From: a virus
Virus record (IMG/VR): IMGVR_UViG_3300006738_000001
Span: 1 to 38,939 of that record
Direction: 5' to 3' (one strand)
DNA: 38,939 nucleotides
The notes under the pieces were generated by a model that worked only from the letters and a program-made list of their open reading frames with translations, did not search any database and was not told the DNA's origin. This document shows, one piece after another, positions 15,382 to 24,147 of the stretch (position 1 is its first letter; the number at the start of each line of letters is the position of its first letter). The position numbers and the translations under genes were made by a program.

Positions 15382-17477
15382 TTACCCTTCGCGAACAATT
15401 CGTCGCCGCCCGTTTTAAGGTCCGCCGAGGCTGTCGGCTCGTTCCTTACTTTCGCGGCCGCTCGGGTACCTCGTCCATCGCCCTGAGCGTTCGCATTTCC
15501 CAATCCTCTTCCATGTATTCGTCCCGGGAAAGGCTCGGCGAAGGGGGATCCCCCGGTTTCGATGAGCGTGGGGACTTGTCCTCGGGGGACGTCGTTGGAG
15601 TATTTGGCATAGCTTGTCACACCTTCCATAGTTTTGAGACTGTCGAACACTTGCCCGGGCAAATCGCCCACTTCCTCGAATATGTATCTCGGATTTACAA
15701 AGCGGTTGCCTTCCGAGGGATCGCCCTTCACAAATCTCTCGATCGAGCGGCCAACCGCCTTCTCTATATCGAGATCGTTCAAGACAAGATCCACCTCATA
15801 GCCCCGGCTCGCGGCCTTTTCGATGATCTCTCTCAGCCTTCCCGGGCTCTTCCCAATCGAGGGGTAAACGATGTTCTCGCCGTTCTGCATCGCCTCTTTT
15901 AGTATTCGCTCTCCGATATCACTCGCCTCTTCATGCACGATCCCAGCGCCGTATCCTCGGACGCCCCCGATCGAATATTCGGGGATATGCTTCTTCACGA
16001 TATCGTTATCGACAATCCGAGCTCCGAGATCCAAGGCAAGCGGCGAGGCAATGGTCGATTTCCCGGCCGCGGGCGGACCGACAACAATAACTATTTTACG
16101 CTCGCGGCGGAATTCCGTAACCTTCGCCGCGGCCCTCATTTCCTTTTCGGCGAGCAATTTGGCCTCTCTCCTGACATCCAGCCGCTCGATCGCCGGGATC
16201 TGCCAAGTCCCGGGCGCGTTTTGCTTGCCGTTGAGAACGGCGGATCCGTATTTCTTGAGATAGAACGCCTCTTCCCTCGCCAAGATCGCCTCGGCTTCGA
16301 GGATCCTCGGATGGTCGAGAAGCGCCATAAGCTCGGCCGTCGCGGGAGTGCCCGAGCCTCGTTTTTGCGTTGCCCGAACAAGGGGGGCCCGAGGCTGTAC
16401 CGGCCGCTTGAACGGATTGGACAAAAGCCCGAGCGACGTTTGGGCGGGGGGCGCTCTATCGGCAGCCCCTCTGCCCCCAAGCGCATCGATCTCGGATTGG
16501 GATCTGCCTGTTGCTCTCCCGCTTATGAGCGCATCGATATCGGCTTGCGTTGTGATCCCGGCTCCGTTCGCGGCCGCATTAAAGGCGGATGGATCTGTTT
16601 CCTGCAAACGGGCCAAAGCTTTCTTAGATCTCGCCAACCGAGCAAGACCGATTACCCCTTTGATCGCAACATCAGCGCCGACGCCGAGAACAAGCCCTTC
16701 GAGCGCATTTTTGAAAGCGTTCTCGGCCAAGGTGTCATCTTCATCCGATTGCAGATATTGAGTGATCGGAGTGCTTAGTGCGGGGCTTTGCTCGATGAGA
16801 TCCGAGATCCGCTCGCCGGTAGGATCGAGTGCAAAGGCGTCAGCGGCGGCGCCGCGAAGAGCAGCTTGCGTAAGTGGCTTTCCGGGGACCAAAGCGGTCG
16901 CCAGGGCCTTGGGCCCCCTCGCCGCGTAACCCGTGAAGAATTTAAGAATACCCTCGGCCAACCCCCCGACAACGCCCTCGGGCTCGGCAACATTCCTGAG
17001 AACCTTATCGGCCGCATCGACAACGCTCCCCAGCGGATCGGAAATCAACTGGTCAAGAGGCTCATCCCCGGTCAGCGGCACCTCGAACTTTCCCCCAGGG
17101 AAAGACGTGTCGAGGAAATCAGCAAAGGTCTTCGCAGCACTAAAAACATTTCGGATCCCCCCCGCGGGCCCGCGAATGGCGGCCTCGGAGATACCGCTGA
17201 ACATAGAAGGCTCTTCAGGTGCGGCCGCCACGGGCGCGGGAGTAGGCGCAGGCGCCGCGGAAGCGGGCGTCTCACTGCCAAGCGGATTGCCCTCGCCGGG
17301 AAGCGGGGGATTATTCACCCTAATATCGAGGGCCCTTCGCAATTGGTCGAGATCGATCAGCCCGGGCGCCTGAGCGGGCGGCGCCTCGGCCGCCTCGGGC
17401 TTGAGCTCATCGGCCGTTGCCGGGGGCTCGATACGATCCCCGAGGCGCTCCATGTGCCGTTCGAGATATCCGCTCAT
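15378..17477 (-). CDS. Internal virion protein with zeta-toxin-like P-loop kinase domain, 699 aa
   Basis: A low-complexity Pro/Ala-rich N-terminus carries DQLRRALDI near residue 45, followed by a hydrophobic and helical region. From about residue 455 comes a P-loop domain: RKIVIVVGPPAAGKSTIASP (Walker A near 467-475), then GARIVDNDIVKKHIPEYSIG, GAGIVHEEASDIGERILKEA, and an Arg-containing lid (GRSIERFVKGDPSEGNRF). This is the zeta-toxin / UDP-GlcNAc kinase-like pattern. It sits among the internal proteins, so it is probably packaged and injected. No epsilon-like antitoxin gene is seen nearby. Confidence 0.75.
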   Translation of the reverse strand: MSGYLERHMERLGDRIEPPATADELKPEAAEAPPAQAPGLIDLDQLRRALDIRVNNPPLPGEGNPLGSETPASAAPAPTPAPVAAAPEEPSMFSGISEAAIRGPAGGIRNVFSAAKTFADFLDTSFPGGKFEVPLTGDEPLDQLISDPLGSVVDAADKVLRNVAEPEGVVGGLAEGILKFFTGYAARGPKALATALVPGKPLTQAALRGAAADAFALDPTGERISDLIEQSPALSTPITQYLQSDEDDTLAENAFKNALEGLVLGVGADVAIKGVIGLARLARSKKALARLQETDPSAFNAAANGAGITTQADIDALISGRATGRSQSEIDALGGRGAADRAPPAQTSLGLLSNPFKRPVQPRAPLVRATQKRGSGTPATAELMALLDHPRILEAEAILAREEAFYLKKYGSAVLNGKQNAPGTWQIPAIERLDVRREAKLLAEKEMRAAAKVTEFRRERKIVIVVGPPAAGKSTIASPLALDLGARIVDNDIVKKHIPEYSIGGVRGYGAGIVHEEASDIGERILKEAMQNGENIVYPSIGKSPGRLREIIEKAASRGYEVDLVLNDLDIEKAVGRSIERFVKGDPSEGNRFVNPRYIFEEVGDLPGQVFDSLKTMEGVTSYAKYSNDVPRGQVPTLIETGGSPFAEPFPGRIHGRGLGNANAQGDGRGTRAAAKVRNEPTASADLKTGGDELFAKGK

Positions 17478-18997
17478 TTCAAAGCCCTCGCCGCGGCCAA
17501 AGCGCGAATTCTATCTTCGCTCCCCCTGGGGAACCTCATCGCATGAGCTATAGCCTTAGCTCGATCCTTCGTTGTTATCCCAAGGGCTTTCAGCGTTGCG
17601 TATGCCGTTTCCAGTTTTTTTGTTTCATCCCCGAATTTGGTGTCTTTGTATTCCTTGATAATTCTCCGCATTTCGCGAATATGATTGAACGAGCCCGTCT
17701 TCCGATCCAGAGACCCCTCATGATCGTTCTTGGCTTTTGTCCATTCATTCAAAATAGTTGCCATATCAACGGTGAGCTCATCCTTCCCGAGCCGCGTTAT
17801 CTCTGCCGCCCTCAAAAGCTCGGGATCAGTTTCCAATTCCGCGATCGCCGCCCTTGCGCTTCTGCCCCGGGCCGCGGGGATTGCCTTCATTAAATTCGCC
17901 TTGCTCTCATGACTGATCCCATTGACGCCCGCGAGCGCCTCGGCCGACATTCTACCGCTATAGACCAACCCCGTGATCGTTGCTTCCATCGCATCGCTAT
18001 GGACGGCGCCACCGCCCTCAAGAAAATCTTGAACAGCCTTAATTTGGGTTCCCTTTAGCCCCGGCATTTTAGAAAGCTCTTCCGCCATGTTGTGAGCGCG
18101 AGCGATATCCGTATTTTTATCGTAAATCTGCACCAACGTCCGCTCTATATGATCCGTTTGCTGGCCCCGTAGCGCCGAGGCCGCGGCCGTGTTGGCCGAG
18201 ATAAAGCGGGACCGCCGCGTTGAGAGATCCGACAAGATCTTGCCCTGTTCGAGCCCGCCCAAATTATCCCAAAATGTCTTGGCAAGCTGATCCTCGGGGG
18301 TCGCCCCGAAATTCCCCGTCTGCATGGAAGTAATTGCGCCCGCGGTCCCGGCGAGATCCTTGCGCCCGATCCATGCCGTGACGATCCCAGCCGAGAAATC
18401 CTCTTTGAACTTGGCAACGAGCTTCGCCGCTTTCGGATCGTTGATAATCCCCGAGGCCCGCTTCTCTTCAACCCGCGCCATGACGTAATCGAATATCTGT
18501 TTTTTGTTGGCATCTTCGAGGCCCGGGATCTTGGCGCCCGTGACGGCATTGTCCATGAGCGTGATCAAGGCGCCCTCGGATTTCTCCCGGCCCCGCTTGA
18601 CCATATTGACTTGCGCCGCCGAAATCGCGGACGCCGACATAGTGTTCCATTTCTGATCGAAACGCCGCTTGCTAAATTGCGACATTCCCTTGGTCTTCTT
18701 GGCGTAGATCGTTTCGAGCTCGGTCAAAGTGTCATCGATATATTTTAGAGGATCACTGTTCCGCTCGATGCTGGTCTTCGCCGTGATGATTTCCATTTGA
18801 GCGCCGAGCGCGGCGCTATCGGCATGGTCTTCCGCGGCATCCTGTAGCAGCGTCATCCCGAGCGTATTGGTCGCGGCGCCAACCTTCGACATCGCGGCGC
18901 CCATCGCCCCGAGCTTGAGATCGGTCCTGGGGATCGAGGAAACGCCCGTCGTTGACGGGACGCTACTGGATGCCGTGAATTTCGGAAGTCTTCCCAT
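17474..18997 (-). CDS. Internal virion protein, helical, 507 aa
   Basis: The protein is long and almost entirely helical with no membrane segment, rich in Ala, Lys and Glu (FSKRRFDQKWNTMSASAISA, DQTDHIERTLVQIYD-like stretches). Size and position between the gp14-like and gp16-like proteins match the T7 gp15 internal core protein, which forms part of the DNA-ejection conduit. It overlaps the next gene by ATGA. Assignment rests mainly on gene order. Confidence 0.65.
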   Translation of the reverse strand: MGRLPKFTASSSVPSTTGVSSIPRTDLKLGAMGAAMSKVGAATNTLGMTLLQDAAEDHADSAALGAQMEIITAKTSIERNSDPLKYIDDTLTELETIYAKKTKGMSQFSKRRFDQKWNTMSASAISAAQVNMVKRGREKSEGALITLMDNAVTGAKIPGLEDANKKQIFDYVMARVEEKRASGIINDPKAAKLVAKFKEDFSAGIVTAWIGRKDLAGTAGAITSMQTGNFGATPEDQLAKTFWDNLGGLEQGKILSDLSTRRSRFISANTAAASALRGQQTDHIERTLVQIYDKNTDIARAHNMAEELSKMPGLKGTQIKAVQDFLEGGGAVHSDAMEATITGLVYSGRMSAEALAGVNGISHESKANLMKAIPAARGRSARAAIAELETDPELLRAAEITRLGKDELTVDMATILNEWTKAKNDHEGSLDRKTGSFNHIREMRRIIKEYKDTKFGDETKKLETAYATLKALGITTKDRAKAIAHAMRFPRGSEDRIRALAAARALK

Positions 18998-19001
18998 GAG
19001 C

Positions 19002-19610
19002 CTATCTAATCAAATTTCTAAAACCGCTGTCGGCGCCGCCAGCAGAAGACGCCTTACTTCCAAAGCTCTTGAAGAGACCTTTAAGGCTCCCGCTACCACT
19101 CGACGGCATTAAGAGCCCCGCGGTGCCAACGCTCGTTGCGAAGGATCCAAAGGCCGCGAAGTTGGCCGCTCTAGCTGCCCGCTTGCCCGCCGCCCGGGTT
19201 GCCCCCGCCGCGGACTTCAAGCCAATCGATTTGGTCCGCAAGGCCGTCGCCGCGGTGGATCCCCGATAGAGAATATTGAGCTCTTCGAGGCGAGCCTGTT
19301 CCACATTTGCAACAGCGCTCTCCATGAAACTATCGCCCCCGGATCCGCCGATCAGAACACCCGACTTAGCCGCGGCCGGTGCCGCTTTCCCGGAAACCTC
19401 ATGGCGGAACTTGCGGCGGAATAGAGAGGCGTCATTCAAGGCCGCGTACTCCGACATGATCGCGTCGTTATCCGCAATCGTCGCGTCACGCTCCAAGAGC
19501 AGGGCATCGAATTCGCTTTGCGCCTTGGCACCTTGCCCCTGCATGATCATGCCGGTGGCATTCATGGCGGCGCCGCCTACCGCGAGAGCGAATAAAAGAG
19601 GGGGGCACAT
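19002..19610 (-). CDS. Internal virion protein B-like (gp14-type), 202 aa
   Basis: An N-terminal hydrophobic segment (PPLLFALAVGGAAMNATGMI) is followed by a coiled coil (QSEFDALLLERDATIADNDA) and a motif AAKSGVLIGGSGGDSF. This plan is characteristic of T7 gp14-like internal proteins, in which GV..GSGS-like segments follow the coiled coil. The C-terminal half is Ala/Gly-rich and basic. It would insert into the host outer membrane during ejection. Confidence 0.72.
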   Translation of the reverse strand: MCPPLLFALAVGGAAMNATGMIMQGQGAKAQSEFDALLLERDATIADNDAIMSEYAALNDASLFRRKFRHEVSGKAAPAAAKSGVLIGGSGGDSFMESAVANVEQARLEELNILYRGSTAATALRTKSIGLKSAAGATRAAGKRAARAANFAAFGSFATSVGTAGLLMPSSGSGSLKGLFKSFGSKASSAGGADSGFRNLIR

Positions 19611-19615
19611 ATCAG

Positions 19616-21859
19616 TTATCCATCATGTTCGATGATCCTCGAAACGATCGCGACAAGCGTCATGGGCAAGGGCTGATCCTGGCGAGCAACCACTTGGCCC
19701 TCTCGGCCCCATGTATCGCGAAACTTCACGGTCTTATCGCCGGTAAAGAGCGGCGGCGAAACATCCATTGGATCCGAGCCCGTTCTAAATCGGATGGTAT
19801 CGAGATCCGAGGAATTCGGCCCAAACTTGGCGCCGAGGGTATCGACAAAGCGGAAGGTTACTTCATACGCCCGCTTCAGAGCCCCCTGAGCGGTCCCGGC
19901 CTCTGAACCCGCCTCAACGCGCAAGGTCTTCAAGTCCGACACATAATTCAGCCCAACGGCCGCGGCCGTAACGGTTGGATCCACGGCAACGGCTCCCGAG
20001 GATACGGTTTTGGTTGGGTAGACCGAGCCGTTTCCAAGTATGTCGACGGTTTCCCCTTCAAGGTGGTGGAAGCCGAGTAAGGAGCTCGCCGAGGATCCCG
20101 AATATGAAAGCCCGCTGTCAACGAAAAAGGCACTCGATTTGGTATCGCCTTCATCCGTATCGAAATCATTGGTCATAAACTCAACGTATCGAACGGTGGA
20201 TCCGTTGATCGTTCTCTTCGCCACCATCCAGAGCTCTTCTTGCCGCGTTGCCGGGATCACCGCGAGAGCCTCAACAACGGCATGGGCGGTGGATCCGAAT
20301 GAGCCCCCAATTTTGTGCCGGTGCCATGCGACAACTTGTTGGTCGCGCATGAATGTGAGGCCGATCAATTGCCCATCATTTCGCACCGCCCAAACGGTTG
20401 AATTGGGCTCTTGCTGATAGACGATCTGAGTAATCCCGCCCGCGGTAATATGCTCGGCCAAGATCGTGAGATCCGGGGACTGGAAGGCGTCACTCTCGAA
20501 AACGTAACTGTATTCCCTGAGGTTGCGCTTCTGGCGCTGGATGAAGATGACAACTTGGTCAACGCGAACAGGGATATGGGTATGGCTTCCACGGGTGCCT
20601 TCCCGGATGATCCTGACGTTTGTCGGCGTCAGCGGCTCGGCCGTTGTCGATGAGCTCACAATAAACTCACCGCCCGCGGTGCCGCAAGCCATGACCTTCG
20701 CCGGGGAAAGCCAGCGGATGACGTTCACCCGATCGGTTGCGATCGTGTAGACAACGGGATCCTCATCGAGCGTCCCGGGCTGGAAATTCTCGTAATCGCC
20801 GCTCTTGGATCCCCAAAGGGTTTGCGGCTGATCGGTCGAGGCGGCGAACATGAGGCGCTGTTCAAAAAAGGCAACCGTCGCCGGGAAGCCGGTCCCGGTC
20901 GACCATGCCCCCAGGCGCCATTTCGTTTCCGCGGTTGTCCCATCAAAGTCGTTTACGACCGTTGCCGTAACGTGCGTTGTATCGGTAAAGGCCGTGACCT
21001 TGGCATAACCCCAATAGACGCCGCCCTCATAAAGGAATTTCCATGTTACGGTCCCCTCGACAATCTCATCCCCGTCGCTTGTCGGCGCGTCCGTTGCGGT
21101 GGCCGAGCTCGTTCCCGCCTTTGTTACCTCATAGACGTTGCCCCCGGATCCAGCGTGATCGCCAGCCGAATAGGCTGTCGACGTCGCCCACTTAGTTGCT
21201 TGATGCCCGATACGGATGAAGCGCCCAATGTCGGAAGTCCTGAACCCGTCGCCATCGTTGATCCCAGTGATTGCCGAGGCGGTGATCGTGACCGAACCCG
21301 TCGCGGCCGAGGGGGTCAAAGTGGTCGTTGTAATATTCTCATCTTGGAAGGGACCATCGAGGAAGGTGATCGCGGTGAGCGTCCAGGCGGTGTGCGACGT
21401 TCGCGTGAGCTTACGCGGCGCATAACTAGCGTGGGTGATATAAAGCACGTCCGCAGATTGCGCGAATTGCAATTCATCGATGTCGGCTTCCAGATAAGGT
21501 GTAGCAACCTCAATCGCCGTCGAGACAATGAACGCGGCCGCGAAGGCATGAGCGAAAGCGCCCGTTTCGATCCGCCCCTGATCCTTGAAAAAGCGGAAAT
21601 AGAGATCCCCGGCCTCGATGACATAAGCTTGCGTGACTGAGAATTCAAACGGGATCAGATAGGTCGCCTTCGAGCTATCCTTTACCTCGGCAACAAACTT
21701 GGTCCCGGGGCGCCGCGTGATCCCGCCATGAGGATGAACGATAAAATTTTCAACCGTTTCGGCGGCGTTATTGTACTTCGCCAGATCCACGCGGCCGAGC
21801 AATCGAGGAGAGACTTCCCCTGCCGTAAAATTTGTTTGAATTCTTGAGACGCGAGCCAT
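19616..21859 (-). CDS. Tail tubular protein B (T7 gp12-like nozzle)
   Basis: The N-terminus is diagnostic: QTNFTAGEVSPRLLGRVDLA, then NFIVHPHGGITRRPGTKFVA, the signature of the T7 gp12-like tail nozzle family. At 747 residues the length is normal for the family. Later blocks such as GFPATVAFFEQRLMFAAS and SPDLTILAEHIT are also typical. Six copies form the distal tail tube and carry the fibres. It directly follows tail tubular protein A, the standard order. Confidence 0.92.
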   Translation of the reverse strand: MARVSRIQTNFTAGEVSPRLLGRVDLAKYNNAAETVENFIVHPHGGITRRPGTKFVAEVKDSSKATYLIPFEFSVTQAYVIEAGDLYFRFFKDQGRIETGAFAHAFAAAFIVSTAIEVATPYLEADIDELQFAQSADVLYITHASYAPRKLTRTSHTAWTLTAITFLDGPFQDENITTTTLTPSAATGSVTITASAITGINDGDGFRTSDIGRFIRIGHQATKWATSTAYSAGDHAGSGGNVYEVTKAGTSSATATDAPTSDGDEIVEGTVTWKFLYEGGVYWGYAKVTAFTDTTHVTATVVNDFDGTTAETKWRLGAWSTGTGFPATVAFFEQRLMFAASTDQPQTLWGSKSGDYENFQPGTLDEDPVVYTIATDRVNVIRWLSPAKVMACGTAGGEFIVSSSTTAEPLTPTNVRIIREGTRGSHTHIPVRVDQVVIFIQRQKRNLREYSYVFESDAFQSPDLTILAEHITAGGITQIVYQQEPNSTVWAVRNDGQLIGLTFMRDQQVVAWHRHKIGGSFGSTAHAVVEALAVIPATRQEELWMVAKRTINGSTVRYVEFMTNDFDTDEGDTKSSAFFVDSGLSYSGSSASSLLGFHHLEGETVDILGNGSVYPTKTVSSGAVAVDPTVTAAAVGLNYVSDLKTLRVEAGSEAGTAQGALKRAYEVTFRFVDTLGAKFGPNSSDLDTIRFRTGSDPMDVSPPLFTGDKTVKFRDTWGREGQVVARQDQPLPMTLVAIVSRIIEHDG

Positions 21860-22420
21860 CTATGCGCGACTTTCAAGCCAATCATTGACCTTCTCAGATT
21901 GAGCTTCTTTGGCGTCGATGTTCCGAGCTTGCCTGAGAAGTTGTTGATACAACGTCGTGGCCGTCTCGACCACTCGAACGGATGCGGTGATTTCATAGGC
22001 TATATCCGCGGCAATCCGCGCAGCATAGACCTCGATAAACAAGGCATCGAATTCATTGGGATCCTCGACTTGGTAGATATAGAGGATGTTCAACGAACCC
22101 GTGACGTCAGTAAGGATCTGGCGCCCCTCAACGACCCATTCCTCGGTAGTGTCTACCTCGACAATCCGTAGACAGTCGGCGGGCCAATTATAAGCGGTCG
22201 CGAACTCCCACGTCGGGGCCGTTGTCGTTGCCGCGAGCGCGGCCCGCTTCAACGCAAAATTCCAAGGATGGGCCCTTAGAACATTGTCCCGGGTTTGAGC
22301 GTGGATCGCCTTGCAAGCCCGCCCTTCCTTGGTATCGTCATCGAGTGAAGTGATCCTCTCGCTACCGAGAAAGGTAATCGCTCGATTGCAGATATCGACA
22401 AACGATGTAACTATCGCCAT
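21860..22420 (-). CDS. Tail tubular protein A (T7 gp11-like)
   Basis: The 186-residue protein opens VDICNRAITFLGSERITSLD, followed by EGRACKAIHAQTRDNVLRAH and PWNFALKRAAL, the classical gp11-like gatekeeper signature, and then WPADCLRIVEV. Twelve copies form the ring between portal and nozzle. Its stop adjoins the ATG of tail tubular protein B with no gap. Confidence 0.93.
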   Translation of the reverse strand: MAIVTSFVDICNRAITFLGSERITSLDDDTKEGRACKAIHAQTRDNVLRAHPWNFALKRAALAATTTAPTWEFATAYNWPADCLRIVEVDTTEEWVVEGRQILTDVTGSLNILYIYQVEDPNEFDALFIEVYAARIAADIAYEITASVRVVETATTLYQQLLRQARNIDAKEAQSEKVNDWLESRA

Positions 22421-22430
22421 GAGCTAGATC

Positions 22431-22607
22431 CTAGCTATCGATCGCGACGATCTTCCCGCGCAAGAGCTCAAGAGCGATCACAAGCTCCTTGGTGGTAATA
22501 GCGTCGTCAGCAATAAGCTGGACGCCGTTGCCGGTATCGGTCGCAGCATCACGTGTTATGTCGGATCTCTTCTCTCCAGCCTTGACGATAAACTTCCTTG
22601 CCGCCAT
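22431..22607 (-). CDS. Hypothetical small protein, 58 aa
   Basis: AAGGAGAAAACCG precedes the ATG at 22607, a strong ribosome binding site. The product (MAARKFIVKAGEKRSDITRD...) is basic at its start and helical at its end (ITTKELVIALELLRGKIVAI). It lies just ahead of the tail tube genes and downstream of a strong hairpin. Similar short proteins occur between capsid and tail genes in other podoviruses, without known function. Confidence 0.68.
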   Translation of the reverse strand: MAARKFIVKAGEKRSDITRDAATDTGNGVQLIADDAITTKELVIALELLRGKIVAIDS

Positions 22608-22640
22608 CGGTTTTCTCCTTCTGATCTACTACTACGCTAT

Positions 22641-22673
22641 AGGGCTTCGCCGCCTGGGGCGGCAGTTAGCCCT
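22641..22673 (-). terminator. Strong two-part hairpin, terminator-like
   Basis: An inner perfect stem GCCGCC/GGCGGC with a 3-base loop is enclosed by an outer stem AGGGCT/AGCCCT. It begins inside the end of the upstream gene (stop at 22666-22668) and precedes the next ribosome binding site. There is no T-run, so it may attenuate or punctuate the late transcript rather than end it. The surrounding 22608-22640 holds nothing else. Confidence 0.6.
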
Positions 22674-23310
22674 GGTGGATTGCGGGTTTGATTAAATACC
22701 CGTAGAGCCGATCCTCGGGCAGATAGTCTGCATCGAGAAGCGGTGAATTCGGCGTGATGATAATATCCATCCCGCGAGCTTCGCAGATCCCCGCCCAATA
22801 GGCGGTGCAAGCCATATACCGAAATGGTTCCATGCGCCGAATATAAGAGTTCCCATTAGCGTATTGAGCGCCTGGATCGATATAATCGCATCCAAACACG
22901 ATGAGCTCTTCAACGCCGATCAGGGCCGCGTAGGCCATCATGTAGGCGCAAGTGTGATTAAGATAGTCTCCCCGTTTTGGGTTCATCATCATGACGCCAG
23001 CGAGAGGATAGTCGACCGCGGTTGGGCACTCCTTCCGAGCTACCGATGTTATGATGGGCACGGTCGCAGTCTCGAAGATATCTTGAAGAATAGGGATCTT
23101 CTCGTTTATTTGAGCATAATCGTCCATCATGAAAACAAGGTCTATATTCGGCGCGAAATTATACGCGCCATTGACCCCCCAGACCTCATCGCGGTCAATC
23201 GATTGGGGGTCCGCGGACGCCAAAAGATCCAAATAATCGGCCCGAGAAGGTCCGCATCCAACGATGATCACCTTTTTAGGTTTGTTGCCGGTGGGATGCT
23301 CGAAGGTCAT
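22666..23310 (-). CDS. Rossmann-like protein of the DUF115 / MptE type
   Basis: The 214-residue protein starts with a nucleotide-binding-type loop KKVIIVGCGPSRADYLDLL, followed by WGVNGAYNFAPNIDLVFMMD, VPIITSVARKECPTAV and ELIVFGCDYIDPG. These resemble DUF115 proteins, which include motility-associated and pterin-kinase-like members. No such enzyme is needed for capsid assembly. It is flanked by strong hairpins on both sides, suggesting an independent cassette inserted between capsid and tail genes. The reaction is unknown. Confidence 0.68.
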   Translation of the reverse strand: MTFEHPTGNKPKKVIIVGCGPSRADYLDLLASADPQSIDRDEVWGVNGAYNFAPNIDLVFMMDDYAQINEKIPILQDIFETATVPIITSVARKECPTAVDYPLAGVMMMNPKRGDYLNHTCAYMMAYAALIGVEELIVFGCDYIDPGAQYANGNSYIRRMEPFRYMACTAYWAGICEARGMDIIITPNSPLLDADYLPEDRLYGYLIKPAIHQG

Positions 23311-23332
23311 CGGTTCCTTTCATGGTGGGCCG

Positions 23333-23354
23333 GGGGGGGCCCGAAAGCCCCCCC
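23333..23354 (-). terminator. Very stable GC hairpin after the capsid-region genes
   Basis: An 8-base perfect stem GGGGGGGC/GCCCCCCC with a 6-base loop lies 18 bases beyond the stop of the gene at 23373. Many phages place a partial terminator after the capsid gene to raise capsid levels relative to tail genes. No U-tract follows, so partial termination or RNA stabilisation is likelier than full termination. Confidence 0.6.
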
Positions 23355-23372
23355 TAAACCAACCCCTCGACC

Positions 23373-23867
23373 TTAATCGAGAACGTAAGCCAGATACCCG
23401 ACGAGATCATCGCCGTCACCGATTGCCTCGTCCTGCGACGTGGCGCGGATAACAACGCCATCTTTGCTCGCAAACACATAGGTTCCGCCCGTTAGAAGGT
23501 TCGCCGCAATGGCGCCTTCCAGCGTTTTAAAACCAACGGCATCGACATCCAGGCCATTGATGAGGCCGTCAGGATCGGCCGCGGTGGTCGATCCATCCAT
23601 CGCCGTGTATGCGTCCCACCCCAAGTCCAACGTCGCTGACGCCGTCGTCCAGTTGACGTAGGCCCTAGAGAGGGATGCCAGCACACGAACTCGCCCAGGC
23701 GGGAGCTTGCCAAGGGCAACGCTCGAAGTAGCATCGCCAGCGCCATCCTGGGTACAGGTGAAAAACATGATCCGAACACGGCCATGCTCCTCGGTTGTGT
23801 TGTTGTTCACAACCGGGGTCGCGGTGGCATTTGTGTATTCGGTGGACTTTTGAGTAGTTACAGCCAT
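23373..23867 (-). CDS. Probable head decoration or structural protein, 164 aa
   Basis: The sequence is beta-rich and Gly/Ala/Thr-rich, with TTEEHGRVRIMFFTCTQDGA and GRVRVLASLSRAYVNWTTAS. It ends EAIGDGDDLVGYLAYVLD. It lies 12 bases after the major capsid gene and ahead of a strong hairpin, so it is probably made at high level with the capsid. A capsid-decorating or stabilising role is inferred from position. Gene-level family not recognised. Confidence 0.65.
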   Translation of the reverse strand: MAVTTQKSTEYTNATATPVVNNNTTEEHGRVRIMFFTCTQDGAGDATSSVALGKLPPGRVRVLASLSRAYVNWTTASATLDLGWDAYTAMDGSTTAADPDGLINGLDVDAVGFKTLEGAIAANLLTGGTYVFASKDGVVIRATSQDEAIGDGDDLVGYLAYVLD

Positions 23868-23879
23868 TTCAAAGCCCTC

Positions 23880-24147
23880 CTAGCTTGGATCACATTCGAT
23901 GTAACCGACTTTTGCCTCTTCCATACGGGTCGCCCCAATGGTCATGGAAACGAAGACCTGAGTGGAATGATTTTTATCAACCCTCTCAGCAATCTTCACA
24001 GTCGGCTCGGCACCAATTGCCAACACGATGCCGCTCTGCGAATAGAACAGCACCTTGTGATCAGAGTTACTGTCGGTCTCGATCCGTTGGGTTCGCAAGA
24101 ATTTGAACCCAAGGAACGTGTCGACCTCACCCTGCACTAAAGCTTTG
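23880..24147 (-). CDS. Major capsid protein, exon 2 (C-terminal part)
   Basis: The exon starts by completing a split Val codon (GT in exon 1, C here) and continues KALVQGEVDTFLGFKF to the end VGYIECDPS. It matches the C-terminal third of podovirus HK97-fold capsid proteins, in which this block follows the ADYN-type segment directly. On its own it has no ribosome binding site and only an internal GTG, so it makes sense only as spliced sequence. Joined with exon 1 the protein is 293 residues. Confidence 0.88.

Noticed and set aside
15933-16778. Plus-strand ORF of 281 codons
   Set aside because: Antisense to the internal virion protein with the kinase domain; composition is Arg/Gly-rich, typical of a shadow frame.
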